The notes below the pieces were generated by a model. The model was not told where the DNA came from. It ran no database searches and saw only the letters and a program-made list of their open reading frames with translations. A program made the translations under genes and the position numbers. Positions 10,613 through 22,116 of a DNA stretch of 64,000 bases are shown here, in pieces. This DNA comes from Byssothecium circinans (Eukaryota > Ascomycota > Dothideomycetes > Pleosporales > Massarinaceae). Where the stretch lies: positions 426,631 to 490,630 of the forward strand of contig ML977009.1 of assembly GCA_010015675.1 (NCBI GenBank), read 5' to 3'. Within the stretch, counting starts at the first letter, position 1, and each line of letters opens with the position of its first letter.

Positions 10613-11390
10613 TTGAAGAGTTACTCGACGTCAGAGTGTAGCTCCTTGAAGTTCACCATTCGAAATGACCGTATATACGACGCTTCTGAAGCAGCCAGGC
10701 CCTTGTATCAGCTTTCTCGCCACATTCTCAAAGGCGAAGCCACAATCATCGCTGTTGAGAAACTTAAGTATTGTGTCCACGATGATGACCCCCGAGTATG
10801 CAGCTGTCAAGGACCTCATCGACGAACAACCCGATGGAAAATGTACCAGTTTCAAGGCCCCTATATCGGGCCCTAATGTACAAGCCGAGAAGGGAATGGC
10901 TATCCAAGAAGCCCCCAAGCTACCTTCAATGCTGGATCTACCGCCTTCCCCACCTCTCGGCGGACCGAAGCTACGGTACAGTCGATCGCATATCTATGAC
11001 ATCAGACCAGCCTAGTTCCAGGGCATCGGAGATACAATATCCATCAATGACATGAACAGAAAATGCTACAAAGAACGCTTCCTGTACCGCCTATCTGATA
11101 CCAAGAGCTAGAAGTTAAAGACAGAAATTCTGCAAGACATGGAAACGGCTTGGAAGTGCGAAGCTGGCAGCAAAATCATTAATAGCCTCTAGGGTAAAGA
11201 GAAGGAAAAGGCCAATTGGGAGTGGAGGGATGAGAGGGGGAATTTGATTGCGGTAGAGGTGCATGGGACTGATGGATCAGGCAGCACTATATTTCTTGCG
11301 AAGGGCGAGCTCATCCGAACAAGACCGGAGATGCGCACTACTCTAGACGAAAAGGACATGGACCTCCCTATGGTGGTTTATGCTGGATGA
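10613..11390 (+). pseudogene. decayed gene, possibly of a tubby-like/scramblase-like fungal family
   Basis: Readable protein extends from about 10640 (LKFTIRNDRIYDASEAARPL) to a final TGA at 11388. The first part is in one frame. From about 10790 the rest is in another frame, so there is at least one indel or a lost intron. The second frame contains three premature stops, at 11013, 11109 and 11190. All three are TAG, each one transition away from CAG or TGG. The layout (RNDxIYD, PLYQLSR, a final WEWRDERGNLIAVE) resembles fungal proteins of tubby C-terminal-like fold, but that is recognition by pattern only. No open product is expected. Confidence 0.55.
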
Positions 11391-11694
11391 GTTACTTTTG
11401 AACTAATGAGCCTCTTACTTGGTCGAATTGTGAGACACCTTCCTTACTGTATGACTCATCACTACTGACCATCATGCGTCCTGGTCAAGGATATTGCGAG
11501 TATAAAGAGTGGCTTCAACCGAAGTGGATGGTTCTTAGCTTAAGAGGTGCACATGAACTCGCAGAGCAGGGCAACAATTGGAATATTTAATGTCCAATGC
11601 TACGGAAAGCCCAACCCGGGATGCGACCGGTAAAGCCACAACCCACCGCTGGCGGGTGAGCAGGCCACGAAAAGACCACAAACTCCGCACAAAG
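11391..11694. other. intergenic, nothing recognised
   Basis: No gene, repeat or RNA was recognised in this stretch between a pseudogene and a doubtful small gene. Confidence 0.35.
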
Positions 11695-12150
11695 TCAAGA
11701 GATGAAGCAGCTCTCGCAACTGCCACAGCCCCACCTGCAGGCCCCGCGCGCCGCATGTCTGTTATAATTATTGAAGAAGCAGCCTCCGTACGTGCTCAAA
11801 AACAGAACCGCCCCCCAGGGTATGACATTATGCTCGAGATTTGGGGTTCCAGATGGCTGAGATGGCTGGATACACTGCGTTTCTGCGTCGGCTCTGCTCA
11901 CTGTCTTGGGGACAGGAGCAGGTTCGTAGCCCTCACCGCGTACAGGTGCAAAATCCGGCTTCGAGGACCTTGCCTACGCAGTATTAGCACCAAGACTGGG
12001 GAGAGAGACTCACGTGTTGGAGAGAAAGCTCAAGGAACCGGTAGCTACGAGAGGGTACAAGAACAAAATCCATAGCAGCGCAAATCCAAAGTAAAGACTC
12101 GCGACGATGTAGCTTTGAATGCCTCCCGGGCCAGGGCTATTCGCAGCACT
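11695..12150 (-). CDS. possible small membrane protein gene or relic
   Basis: On the minus strand the reading GGIQSYIVASLYFGFALLWI leads into a 20-residue hydrophobic segment (about 12110-12035). With an intron at 11969-12013 (donor GTGAGT) it joins SSKPDFAPVRGEGYEPAPVP, then a frame open to 11695. The hydrophobic helix followed by a polar tail looks protein-like. No start codon could be placed in frame, and the acceptor was chosen to keep the frame. The family was not recognised. It could be a truncated relic, and the upstream boundary is approximate. Confidence 0.25.
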
Positions 12151-12792
12151 GCGGGAACTCGATGGAGGAGCACAGCATCACCCCACCGACACAGCTGACT
12201 CCGAGAAATCAGTACACCGGAAAGCAAAAACATAAAACATAAAAGAAATCCCTCGTAGCGGGACCGGCCGACGAGACACAACGGTCAACACACCTCGCAC
12301 GCAAACGCAGCCGCAAAGGGGTTTGCCAGACCCACCAATCAATGAGGCCCTGTGCGCGCGCTAAACACAGTCTGGCAAGCCAGTGCGAGAGCATGTGGGA
12401 GGCTGGAGCCGAGGGTTGAAGCTTTGTAGATGTGTGAGGGAGAAGGGACGTCGGCGAGATTTTACAGCTTGAGAAATTAGACTTGGTGCATGCGTGACGC
12501 TAAGCGCATGCGCGTTGCTTGGCAGTTAGTGCGACCCCCAATGCTGCCTGAACGTACTAGTCTCTGTCATGGAAGCAATGGTCCGCGTCATGGAGTCTTT
12601 GAACTCGCCCCTCCGCATTGTCTATATCCTTAGCCGTAGCAAAAAGCCCATCAGTTGAGTTTCATGGTTGACACCTCCGATTTCCCTGCGTGTCCAACGC
12701 AACTTCCAAATCCATGGACAGGCATCTCTTTTGGTATCTGAACAGATGACTAAAAAGAAACGCTGAGTCTCCAATGACTAGATGGGGATGAG
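12151..12792. other. intergenic, nothing recognised
   Basis: No coding signal longer than chance was seen. The region lies between two doubtful or decayed genes. Confidence 0.35.
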
Positions 12793-13378
12793 GTGGAATC
12801 AATGGATGATCATGAGCTATATTTCTTCGGAGACGACTATCCTGAACAAAAGGTCAACGACGCGATGGCCGAGTACGAAATGCTATACAAGGAAATCAGA
12901 CTGAAAAAGCGTTTAAAAAATTATCTCCTTAACAGTGGCTATGGCAGTTATTACCCTATGTTACCAAACAATGTGGAGAAAAGGAGCGATGTAGTCTAAC
13001 ATTCAGCGGCATCGGTTGTATCGAATGAGCTTCTGGCGATCGCCAAAAGCCCCCAAGCAACCCGAAGCGTACAACCAGCCAAAGAACCTCAGCCCGCCAA
13101 CCGACCTCAGCCTGCCAAAACCCCTCAATCTGCTAAGACTCTCCAACACTCGAAAGGCCCCCAGCCCGCTGACGCTCCTCAGCCTTCTAAAAACCCTCCG
13201 CCAGCCACAAGCCCTAACCCCGACAAGCGTCCCTGACCTGCCAAAGGCCCCCAGCCTGCTGCGGACGCGCATGCCACGCGACGCCATTTGCGTGGAAGGA
13301 AAAGGAAGCTCAATCCGCCAGAGATCTCTGAACTGGAAAGACATGCAGTTTTGAATAGGTCATATAAAGAGTTGTAGG
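12793..13378 (+). pseudogene. decayed gene with a Gln-Pro-Ala-Lys repeat tail
   Basis: A single frame runs from the acidic N-terminal part (ATG at 12802; MDDHELYFFGDDYPEQK) through TAA at 12997 and TGA at 13234 to about 13330. Between 13045 and 13260 it encodes a degenerate QPAK/QPADAPQPSK repeat. The end of the frame is basic (RRHLRGRKRKLNPP). A one-base shift near 13320 would continue to TAG at 13376. Both internal stops are one C-to-T step from sense codons (CAA, CGA). The continuous frame across the stops argues for a recently broken gene rather than chance. Function unknown. Confidence 0.45.
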
Positions 13379-13698
13379 CCAATGTACCGTAGAAATGCAA
13401 GTCCCAAACTGAATGTAGGGGCAGTCAATAGTCTCCGCTCCAAAATCGCATAAATGGTGAAATGCGTGAACGACAGGCGGAGTGGTCGTTCCTATTCCCT
13501 CATCACAGAGGGAAAGATTAACCGAGCCCCGGCTTCCCGCTCCCGACGACTTCCTGCCCTAACCCCTTTTGGAGCAAGCTCCTCTTAGCTCCCGCTCAAG
13601 CTACCCCTCCATCCCACCAAACTTGAACACCACCGCAGGTCCTGGCACCTCCATTCCGAACTTTGCAAGATAATATATCATCTCGAAATCGGCTCGCC
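13379..13698. other. likely promoter and 5' UTR of the dienelactone hydrolase gene
   Basis: About 320 bases precede the start of the plus-strand hydrolase. No other feature was recognised. Confidence 0.4.
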
Positions 13699-15326
13699 AT
13701 GCTTATTCAGGAGTTGTATGTAGATGTGCCTACCCAGGCGGGCGGAGATATGAGTAAGTCACTTCAATTGATGGGGTTGGAAGACAGGAGAGATGGGGAG
13801 AGAGCTAATTTGTTGTCGAACAGGGATTTTTGTATTCCATCCGACGATTCCGAATTATCCCAAGGCGAAGTTTCCGGGTGTTGTCGTGTTCAGCGAGATA
13901 TACCAAGGTGAGACCCTCTCGAAGTTTCTTTCCGCTATCTGGGGATTTTAAAGTTCGCCATTATGCATTATGACTGCATTCCACTTTCACAGCTGTGACT
14001 TGCTTTCCTCAGTCTATCGGTCTTTTTTTCTGCCTACCTTTTGTTTATTTGCCATGCCTTGTTATACTTGCTATACCGTCTCGAACGCATCTTTTGGCAC
14101 ACTAATTTATGTTGAAATTGCTTCGTCTCGGGCTTGCTCGATCATTCAGTTATGAGATTTCCTTTGCTTGTCAACCTGTTAGTATCAAACTTCAGTCCAT
14201 CAAAGCTCATCCCCTCGCTCCCTCACTCCCTCACTGCCTTGCCAAACATCCCCTTCCATCCCCATCACGCTCCCTCTCGCAATCACCCTTCTATTGCTCA
14301 CACTCCCCCTTTTCATCCTCACTCCCCACCCCCCATCCCACCCTCACAAACCTACCCCCTAACCCCATCCAGTAACCGGCCCCGTATCCCGCTTCGCCCG
14401 CCAAATCGCCTCGCAAGGCTACATCGTCGCGGCGCCCTCCTCCTACCACGAATTCACCGGCCCCTCCCCCCTCGCCTACGACGGCCCCGGCACCGACGCC
14501 GGCAACGAGTGGAAAATCACCAAAAAAGTATCCGCGTACGATGAAGACGCCACCCTGACGGTGGATTACTTGGTAGGATTGGAGACGTGCACGGGGAAGG
14601 TTGGTGCGACCGGTACTGTTTCCCTTCCTTTCTTTCTTAATCTCATGTCTTTTCTATTTCCTTCATTCATCACATCATCATGTGGGCCCGGATACGACAC
14701 ATGCCACAAACCTAAGCCAACCCATCCCGTCCCGTCCTCCACCCCGCATCCCCTTTTCCCGCAAAAACCCAAAGACCAGAACACTAAAACACCCACCCCA
14801 ACAGGAATGTGCCTAGGCGGCCACCTCGCCTACCGCGCAGCCCTCGACCCCCGCATCTCCGCCGCAATATGCTACTTCGCCACCGATCTCCACAGCCACA
14901 CGCTCGGCGCGGGGAAAAACGACGACAGCCTCTCCCGCGCGCGCGACATCGAAGCGGAACTCGTCCTCATCTTCGGGAAGCAGGACAACCACGTGCCGCC
15001 CGAGGGACGCGATCTGATCCGCAGGACGCTGCACGAGGCCGGGGTGGTGTTTTCTTTTTATGAGAATGCGGGGGCGCAACGTATGTTTTCGGAGTTTTTC
15101 TCTTTGTTGTTGTTCATCTTACGCTATCCATGGAACTGCTGCACAGGCTAACACACTAATCTATGCAAAAGACGCTTTCATCCGCGACGAACTCAGCAAA
15201 GGCCGCTACGACGCCGCCCTCTCGGGCATCTGCTTCGAAATGCTCAAGGAACTCTTCAACCGCACGCTGCGCTCCGATCTGGGTCCGCGGAGCGGCGGGG
15301 GCGTCGAGGTGGAAGATGTGTGCTAG
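13699..15326 (+). CDS. dienelactone hydrolase family protein
   Basis: The five exons are 13699-13753, 13824-13907, 14373-14612, 14805-15080 and 15172-15326, giving 269 aa. The family is alpha/beta hydrolases with a Cys nucleophile that open lactone rings, as in chloroaromatic and beta-ketoadipate breakdown; the real substrate here is unknown. The N-terminus is MLIQELYVDVPTQAGGDM. The nucleophile elbow is TGMCLGGH, the acid is in FGKQDNHVP and the His in GAQHAFIRDE, created by joining exons 4 and 5. An in-frame ATG at 13663 exists, but homologue-like sequence starts at 13699. The second and third introns (465 and 192 bp) are long and pyrimidine-rich, unlike the 47-76 bp norm of this window. 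Confidence 0.9.
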
Positions 15327-15981
15327 ACATGGCATGTGTGTACATTACATTACATTGGTGTTGCACTGCCAACGCGGCTGATAGGATTGGGGTAGGATAA
15401 GAGGTTTTATAACAAACGGTACGGTAGGGAGACTACATATCCGACGTCAAGAAAGGTGTGGAGAAGAAAACAACATGAAATATTGTCACATGGTCACTGC
15501 AAAACCTCAAGTTTCAAGCGTTGCAGAGAAAGAAGAAAAATTGGAATCACAGTCATCGATTAATTATCCACGGTACCTCCTCCTTCTTCCCCCCCTCCCC
15601 CCTGTCAATATACTAACAAAGCCACCCCTCGGTAAAGGGTATCTTGCCTCCATTGATTTCCTCTCCTAAAACCCTCAAACCCTCAAACCCCTGTCCATCC
15701 AAAAGCTCTCCAGCCTAGCCTAGCCTAGCCATACGCAAAGTCGACCAAGCCCTTCTACCCGTGACGTGCAAGCCTGAGCCTTGTTTCTTCGCTCGAATGC
15801 AGTCGCAGAACAGAACGGGAAAAAGACCAAACCAGACCAGACTTTGAAAAATGCGCCCATGCTGACCACGAATGCCCGAAATAACTTTTTTAAAATTGCC
15901 GAGTCGCCTGTCTAGAAGAGGCACGCACACAACGTCGTCACCCATCGTAAAAAGCAGCAACGCAGAATCTCGCTGTCCACC
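15327..15981. other. convergent 3' intergenic region
   Basis: This lies between the ends of the hydrolase and the deubiquitinase gene. It contains a short CCTAG pentanucleotide repeat (about 15711-15730) and ACCCTCAAA repeats (about 15668-15690). No gene was seen. Confidence 0.4.
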
Positions 15982-18784
15982 TCAAGCTTCGACGCGCTGG
16001 TAGAACAAAATGTAGGCTACCTTGTTGTCGCGAACGTTCTCCTTTGGAACCGGCGTCCTCTTGCCCGCTGAGTTGGGTGTTGCCGTGCCGTTGACGACTC
16101 CGCTCCACTTCTTGCTGCCCAGCTTGTCTGAACCATTGACCTGGCTCCATCCACCCTTGTCCACCTCTTCACCGTCCTCACCCAACCCAATCTGCTCAAA
16201 AATGTTCTTGCTCTTGGTAGCATCCTTCTTGTGCTGCTCGAGAGCTGCTGCAAGAACCTTGGGGTCCTCTTCGGCGCCTCCTTCAGCAACATCCTGGGCA
16301 CGAATGCGTCGAATGACGGTGTCATCCATGCGAATCCATTCACGACCCTCCTGGCGACGAAGGTCGACGGTGTAGTGACCGCCGCTCGCATTTTTACCGT
16401 GGTGGTAGACAACACCAGTCAGCCGATAGCGGGGAAGGCCGCCTTGCACGTTGAAGCTGCCACGCTTGTGAGGCGCGAACACCTCCTTGGGAATCTCAAG
16501 CTCGAGCGGGTAGCCAACCTTCTTCCAGATCTTCTGCGGGCCACTAGCGTCGTAGTGGAAACGCTTTAGGTGTAAGATCAAAACTGGGGGCAATGTCTCA
16601 ATGAACATCTGCTTGGTTGATGGACGGCCACCACGACTGCCACTGTCGAGAGTCTCTAGGTGAGTCAAACCCTTCAAAGCATCGGTAATGTTGTTGACGT
16701 GTGGAGCTCCAATATCGAGCTGGAGTGGCTGATATGGCTCGAGAGTGACGGATGGCTTCTCGCCTGGCTTGCGATACTCTGAGCGGATCTTGCCGCCGAA
16801 GATCTTGGTGATCGGGGTTTCAAACTCAATCGTACCGGAGGACTGGGTGGTCGATGCCTTCTGTTTCGGGCCGACTTCGAGCCAGCCTCCATCAGCCGAG
16901 GCCGAACGTTCGGTCTTGGGAGATGGAGTTTTCACGGCGCCGTTCGTCGATCGCGTGTTTTTAATGACGTGTGCGCACTCGTCATGGAGACCAGCGAGGA
17001 GGAAGCCCAGGAACTCTTCCGCATCCTCTTGCTGGCCCCGCTTCATGTTGTCGAAGCGAGGAAGACGCTTGATAACATCGTATACATATTCAGGGGTCAA
17101 AGGGTCGCCGTACTGCTCGAGCTCGTTATCCTTCAAGCGGAGGCGGAGCTTTTCGGCAGAGAGGGCTGAGTCAATGACCTTGAAGTCGCGCATGAACATA
17201 ATCCTGCAACGAGTTAGCAATATGACTGTCGTCAGAGGGAGAAGACGTACATCGCGTCTACGAGGGGTGTCTCGGACTTGAAGCTATGCACAGCGCGCTT
17301 GGCGACCTGGTCCAGGAAATCGTAGAAAGGAACACAGAAAACGAGAACTTGAAGAATCTACCACACGTTAGGAAAGACGACATATAAGCGCAAGGCAGAC
17401 TTACAGAATTCATATAACACAGATTGCCCGTATTTACAAGGCCACGGGGCTCAAGAAAGGAAAGCTTTTTGTCAGAATTAACAGAGAAAGATGCAAGAAC
17501 GTCACCCAAGGTGTTACTCTTGGGAGTGGAAGGGCCATTGGTCTGAACAGTGCCGTTTGTGGGAGCAGGAGCCTGAGTGGGTGCTGGGGCAGATTTTCGG
17601 AGCAGAGCGGCCCAGGAGCTCGGTGCTGCCTTTGGCGGTGGTGAGGCCTTGGGCGTCTCCTCGGAACCAGCGGAAGTCCCAGCATCGGTAGAGGGAGCGG
17701 CGCTGGTCTCCGTCTTCTTTGGCTCCTCCTTTTCCACGACTGGCGATGACTTGGCCGATTTATGGGCTGTAGAGGCGACGCTTGGGGCCTTTACTGGCCG
17801 GATGGGAATCAGAGGAACCACAGGCTTTGTTTGGGTGCGAGTGTGGGAAGTAGAAGCGGCAGGCCGCGTGACCGTGGGCGTGGCTGTCGAAGGCGAAACA
17901 TGGGGTAGTTCGGCTTCTGATGGTGGGTGTGATGTGGAGGGAGTGTCGATGCCAGCGTCGGAAACGGCAGCGGCAGTGGATGCTTGCGAACCTTCTGGCT
18001 CTTCGGTCGCAGTCTGCTCAGCTTCCTCGGGTGATGCCTCAACCTGTTCTTCTTGTTGCGGCGGCTCCTCTGCCTCGACAGCCTGCTCGCGTGACGGCAG
18101 AGCAAGGCCTTCCTCCTGCGCCGGTACCGGAGCGCGTCGTCGTCTCTTCTTTTGTGATGCCCTCGGCGGGAACTCGGCGCCCTCGAACGACTTCCATGGA
18201 AGGGTCGGGTAGAAAGGCATGTATGTACCCGGCTGCAGAGCAGGTGTGGAGATTACAGAGGAGATGGAAGGGGTGGTCGGGGGCGGCGTCGGCGTTGTCA
18301 TGTGGGCGGGCGGCGCAGGCGACGAGACGTGGGTTTGCGATTGGGCCGACGGGGTTGAGGGTGCGGGTTGAGGAGTGCGCTGGGGAGTGGGCACACGGGG
18401 TACGGGCGGTGTCCGTGAATGCACAATGGGCGGCGTTTGTGCCATTGTGCGGTTCACTGGAGCCATGGGCGCCATGTGCGGGTGCGAAGACACCACGACG
18501 GGGGAGGCGTGGGGCTGGAACTGGCGCGGAGGCATCGCGTACTGGTGCGGGTGCGGCTGATGGTACGGGTTGTACCACTGCTGCATGTGCTGCTGCATTT
18601 GCGGCGGATAGGACGACGCGTGCGGCGGGACATAGTGCTGCTGCTGATGGTTGTGGTAGGGATTGTAGGGATTGTGGTGGACCGGCGAGTGTGCCTGCGG
18701 GGGCATGTGGTAGTACTGGTGGGCGTCTTGCCGTCTGCCTGGGTGAGGGGGCCCAGCAGGCGGCAGATGGGGACCAGGCATCAT
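15982..18784 (-). CDS. Ubp3/USP10-type ubiquitin carboxyl-terminal hydrolase
   Basis: The three exons are 17405-18784, 17251-17357 and 15982-17203, giving 902 aa; the introns are 47 bp each. The first 430 residues are low complexity (His/Pro/Gln-rich, then Ala/Pro/Glu). The catalytic domain opens with PRGLVNTGNLCYMNSILQVL, carrying the Cys nucleophile. The His box is SGGHYTVD and the Asp lies in EWIRMDDTVI. PFYDFLDQVAKRAV, TPLVDAMI and IFGGKIRSEYRKPG match the Ubp3/USP10 branch rather than other USPs. Ubp3/USP10 deubiquitinates 40S ribosomal proteins and trafficking factors with a Bre5/G3BP-type partner. The gene diverges from a Mag2/RNF10-type ligase. An upstream minus-strand exon ending near 18893 could extend the N-terminus, because the frame is open back from 18784 to an AG at about 18837. 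Confidence 0.92.
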
Positions 18785-19789
18785 GGGCGACGGATCGAGC
18801 AGGGCGGTGTTGCCTTCACAGCCGGCGCTGGGGAGACCAAGCAGCCAACGTGTGAGGCAACGGGGAGCGCTTTCAGTGAGAGACGCTTACTCGGCGTGAC
18901 GCGACTCGGGCACGTCGGATGCGATGGGATGGACGGGTGTGCCGGTGCGGATGCGGCCAGCGATGGGGGTGATGGGCGCGGAGTCGAGAATTCTTGCTGG
19001 CGTCTTTCAACCTGGAGCGTCGCGAGGACAGCACTTGAGGCTACTCGGGCAGGTGGGCGGCCGCAATCAGACGCGGGATCATGGCCTCAGCACGACATGA
19101 CGAGCAGCGAGTGCCCGTGCCGTGAGGGTGCTGGGGATGGGGAATGGGGGAGGGAGGTGAGGTGGTGACGGGTCGGCTGTGGTGCAGCACGAGGAGGAGT
19201 TGAACTTCTGGTCGGCCGGTGCCTGTGCGTCGGGCTAACCAGAAAGGGCCGGCTAGGTAGACGTCCACCAAAAGTGAATCAATAACGTATAAAAAGGTTT
19301 ACAAAGCTCAGCTAGGCTTCTTGCTAAGCTTCATATGAAACCGCCACTGGCAACTTGTTCAACCGCGCCAGAGAGGTGTGGACTTCTCATGTGTGCGGTG
19401 CGTTGAGAGGCAATGACCGCCAGTAGTAGTACTTCGTCCTATCTAAATACAGATTGCTATTCCATTACTATTAGATAACTATTGCTTTTATTTCCAGATA
19501 CTGGGTGGATGGCGCCTCGATCGAGCTGCATGGTTCCAAGAGTCGTCATGTAGAGCTGCTGACTCATCACCTGCCCATCATGGCCGGAACGGTGGCGGGT
19601 GCGATGACTCTTCTCTTTCTCCTCAAGTCTACCCTCTGGGGGACCCAAACTCCAACAACCAATTCGCCCAAACAGCCGTCTCGTGTATTTCCTTTTGTCC
19701 TTTGTCGTCCGTCGCATCCCACGCTTCTCGTCCCTCACGGCCTCCGCTAGCCATTCGGGACCAGTAATCCCACCGTCATCCCGCATATC
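18785..19789. promoter_or_regulatory. shared divergent promoter of the deubiquitinase and RING ligase genes
   Basis: About 1 kb separates the two start codons of a head-to-head pair. It includes a CT-rich stretch just upstream of the ligase and possibly a 5' exon of the deubiquitinase. No other gene was recognised, so both promoters must lie here. Confidence 0.6.
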
Positions 19790-22116
19790 ATGTCGAACCC
19801 GCCCGCCCTTCCGACGTCGTCCAAACAAGCCGCCTCTTCGGGCTCCGGTCAGCTCTCACCCGCACAGTCGCAGCCCAATTCTATCGCGACTGGCGACAAC
19901 TACGGACAACGGCGAAGTGGGGGGTCAGGGAGTTCCGGAGCGGGGGCAGCGACTCGATCCTCGCCCACGCCCCGCAACAATCAGAGCGCGCGCAAGCAGA
20001 ACAAGGCCTCCAAGCGCTTCAGGTCGGCTGAGGAGGATGTTCTTGCTGAAACGGTGCGCAAAACTTCAAAATAGTACGCCGTGATGCTAATTTGCCATAG
20101 CTCAGCATGCGGCCTTTCAACAGCAGAAAAGGACAGACGTCCATCACTCATCTCATGAACTTTAGCCTGCCGCCACGTCCACAGAACAGCCATTCACACG
20201 GATATGGAAGAAATGCGCGGCGGAATCCAACCTGGGGGTTGGGCTCAGGGTATCATGCGTCGGATAAGGCGAGGTACGTCTGCTCACAACACTGCTTTGA
20301 TCGGAATGTACTAACATAGATTAGATACGTCCACGCCAACTACCGCTTCGTGGTTGATCCGCGTGGCGATTATCGCGCCCAGAGCGTCGATGCCGACATC
20401 CATCTGGACTGGAACAATGTCCTGCAGATCTTGGCATCTTCGCAGTCCCAGGACGCTTCATGCCCCATTTGCCTAGGGACGCCGGTAGCCCCAAGGATGG
20501 CAAGGTGTGGCCACATCTTTTGCCTACCATGTTTGATTCGCTACATGCACTCCGAGGACGACGGCAGGAGCATGCCGGAAAAGAAGGCACGATCGAAGAA
20601 GTGCGCCCTTTGTCTGGACAGCATTTACATTTCCGAAACGAGGCCGCTGCGATGGTACATGGGCCAAGAGAGCGAACCACCGCGAGAGGGTGGCGACGTG
20701 GTTCTTCGCTTGGTGATGAGATCGGCCGGAAGCACCCTCGCCATGCCACGAGATGGCGCCAATGCACTGGCCCAGGACGATGACATTCCTTGGCATCACG
20801 CCGCAGAGGTCATGGACTATGCACGCGTGATGCGGGGCGGCGAAGATTATATCATTGAACAGTTTGACAACGAGATCCGTGAATTGCAACAGCAAGAGAA
20901 GGAAGACGAGCTCATGTTCGGGGAGGACAATATCGAATGGGTGAGGCGGGCAATACGATCCATCAATGAAGCCAAGGAGAAGGCCAGGGGTATGGGCAAC
21001 CCACCCGAACCTGCCGTCAAGCCAACCGAGTCGAAACCGAAGAAGGCGCCCATTATATACTATGAAGAAGGCGAAAACACCCCTGAGATGTACCTCATGC
21101 AGAACGCGGCCAGGGGAGGCCAGAGCCTGCCTTTACACATTCATGTATCCACTTCCGAGGCCACTGCGAGTACGAATGGAGACGAAACGGGTTCTAACGG
21201 TGCACGAAAACTCTCAGTCTCGTCCCATTCGTCGAGAACCACTAGCCATGCCATCTCGTCGACCATGGCGGAGATTAAGAATCGCCAGCAGCACGATACC
21301 AGCCACACGCCCTCTGAATACTATTTCTACCAGGCTCTGCTGCACTATTACCTATCGCCACTTGACATACGGATTTTGAAGGCTGCTTTCGGCAACTTCG
21401 CAACGTTCCCTTCTACGATCCTGCCACGCGTCGAGCGTGTCTCGACTGGCCACGTCATTGATGACGACATGCGGAAACGCACCAAGTATTTAGCTCATCT
21501 GCCGTATGGATGTGAGGTCAGCTTCTTGGAGTGCGATTGGACCGACACGGTCGCGCCCGAGGTCCTGGAACGCTTTCAACCGGAAATCGAGAGGAGAAGA
21601 AAGAGACACACTGACAAGGAATCAAAAGAAGAAAAGGCTCGGCTAAGGGCGGAGAAGGCAGAGTATGCCGAGTTTAGAAAGAAACGATCCAGCATCTCCG
21701 AGAGGTTCAGTACAGACGATTTCCAGCCGCTGGCGTCGGGTAGCGTGGCTGATACCACCATATTCGCGGACGCAGAGACAGCCTCGACTTCGCCGCCATG
21801 GCCGAACAGGAGAGGCCAAGGCTTTGCATCTCTCGCATCACCATCGACGAGCCCGTCCGCGCCGCGTACGGTATGGGGCACTGCTGTGGTTGCCGGGACA
21901 TCCCCTATAATCGCCCCACAAGACCACGGCGCCTCGGATGACGGATGGCTCCAGGGCTGGGAGAAGGATCTGTTGCAGGAGGGTGATGTGATTGCGCAAG
22001 CGCAGGCCATGTCGCTGGGTGAGGAAGAGGCGCCTAAGAAGCAGGCTGGGGGTGGGAAAAAGAAGAAGGGCAAGAAAATCACTCTGATGAGTACAAATGT
22101 CAGGCGAGGCGCATGA
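19790..22116 (+). CDS. Mag2/RNF10-type RING finger E3 ubiquitin ligase
   Basis: The three exons are 19790-20053, 20101-20273 and 20325-22116, giving 742 aa; the introns are 47 and 51 bp. After a Ser/Gly-rich N-terminus, TLSMRPFNSRKGQTSITHLM and a YRFVVDPRGDY segment match the conserved N-terminal region of RNF10/Mag2. The RING finger follows (CPICLGTPVAPRMARCGHIF, CLPC, then KKCALC), with an insert before the last Cys pair. Then come LRWYMG, a region with EYYFYQALLHYYLSPLDIRI and FLECDW, and a Lys-rich C-terminus. Family knowledge: RNF10 and yeast Mag2 ubiquitinate uS3 (and uS5) on stalled or defective 40S subunits. A ligase role is inferred from the intact RING. Confidence 0.9.

Noticed and set aside
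11578..12075. 165-aa plus-strand open frame
   Set aside because: Composition is random-like, it has no domain and it lies opposite a more protein-like minus-strand reading.
15711..15730. CCTAG pentanucleotide run as a functional repeat
   Set aside because: It has only about four copies in a 3' intergenic region and looks like slippage.
17920..18855. 311-aa plus-strand frame opposite the deubiquitinase
   Set aside because: It is the antisense shadow of the low-complexity N-terminus.
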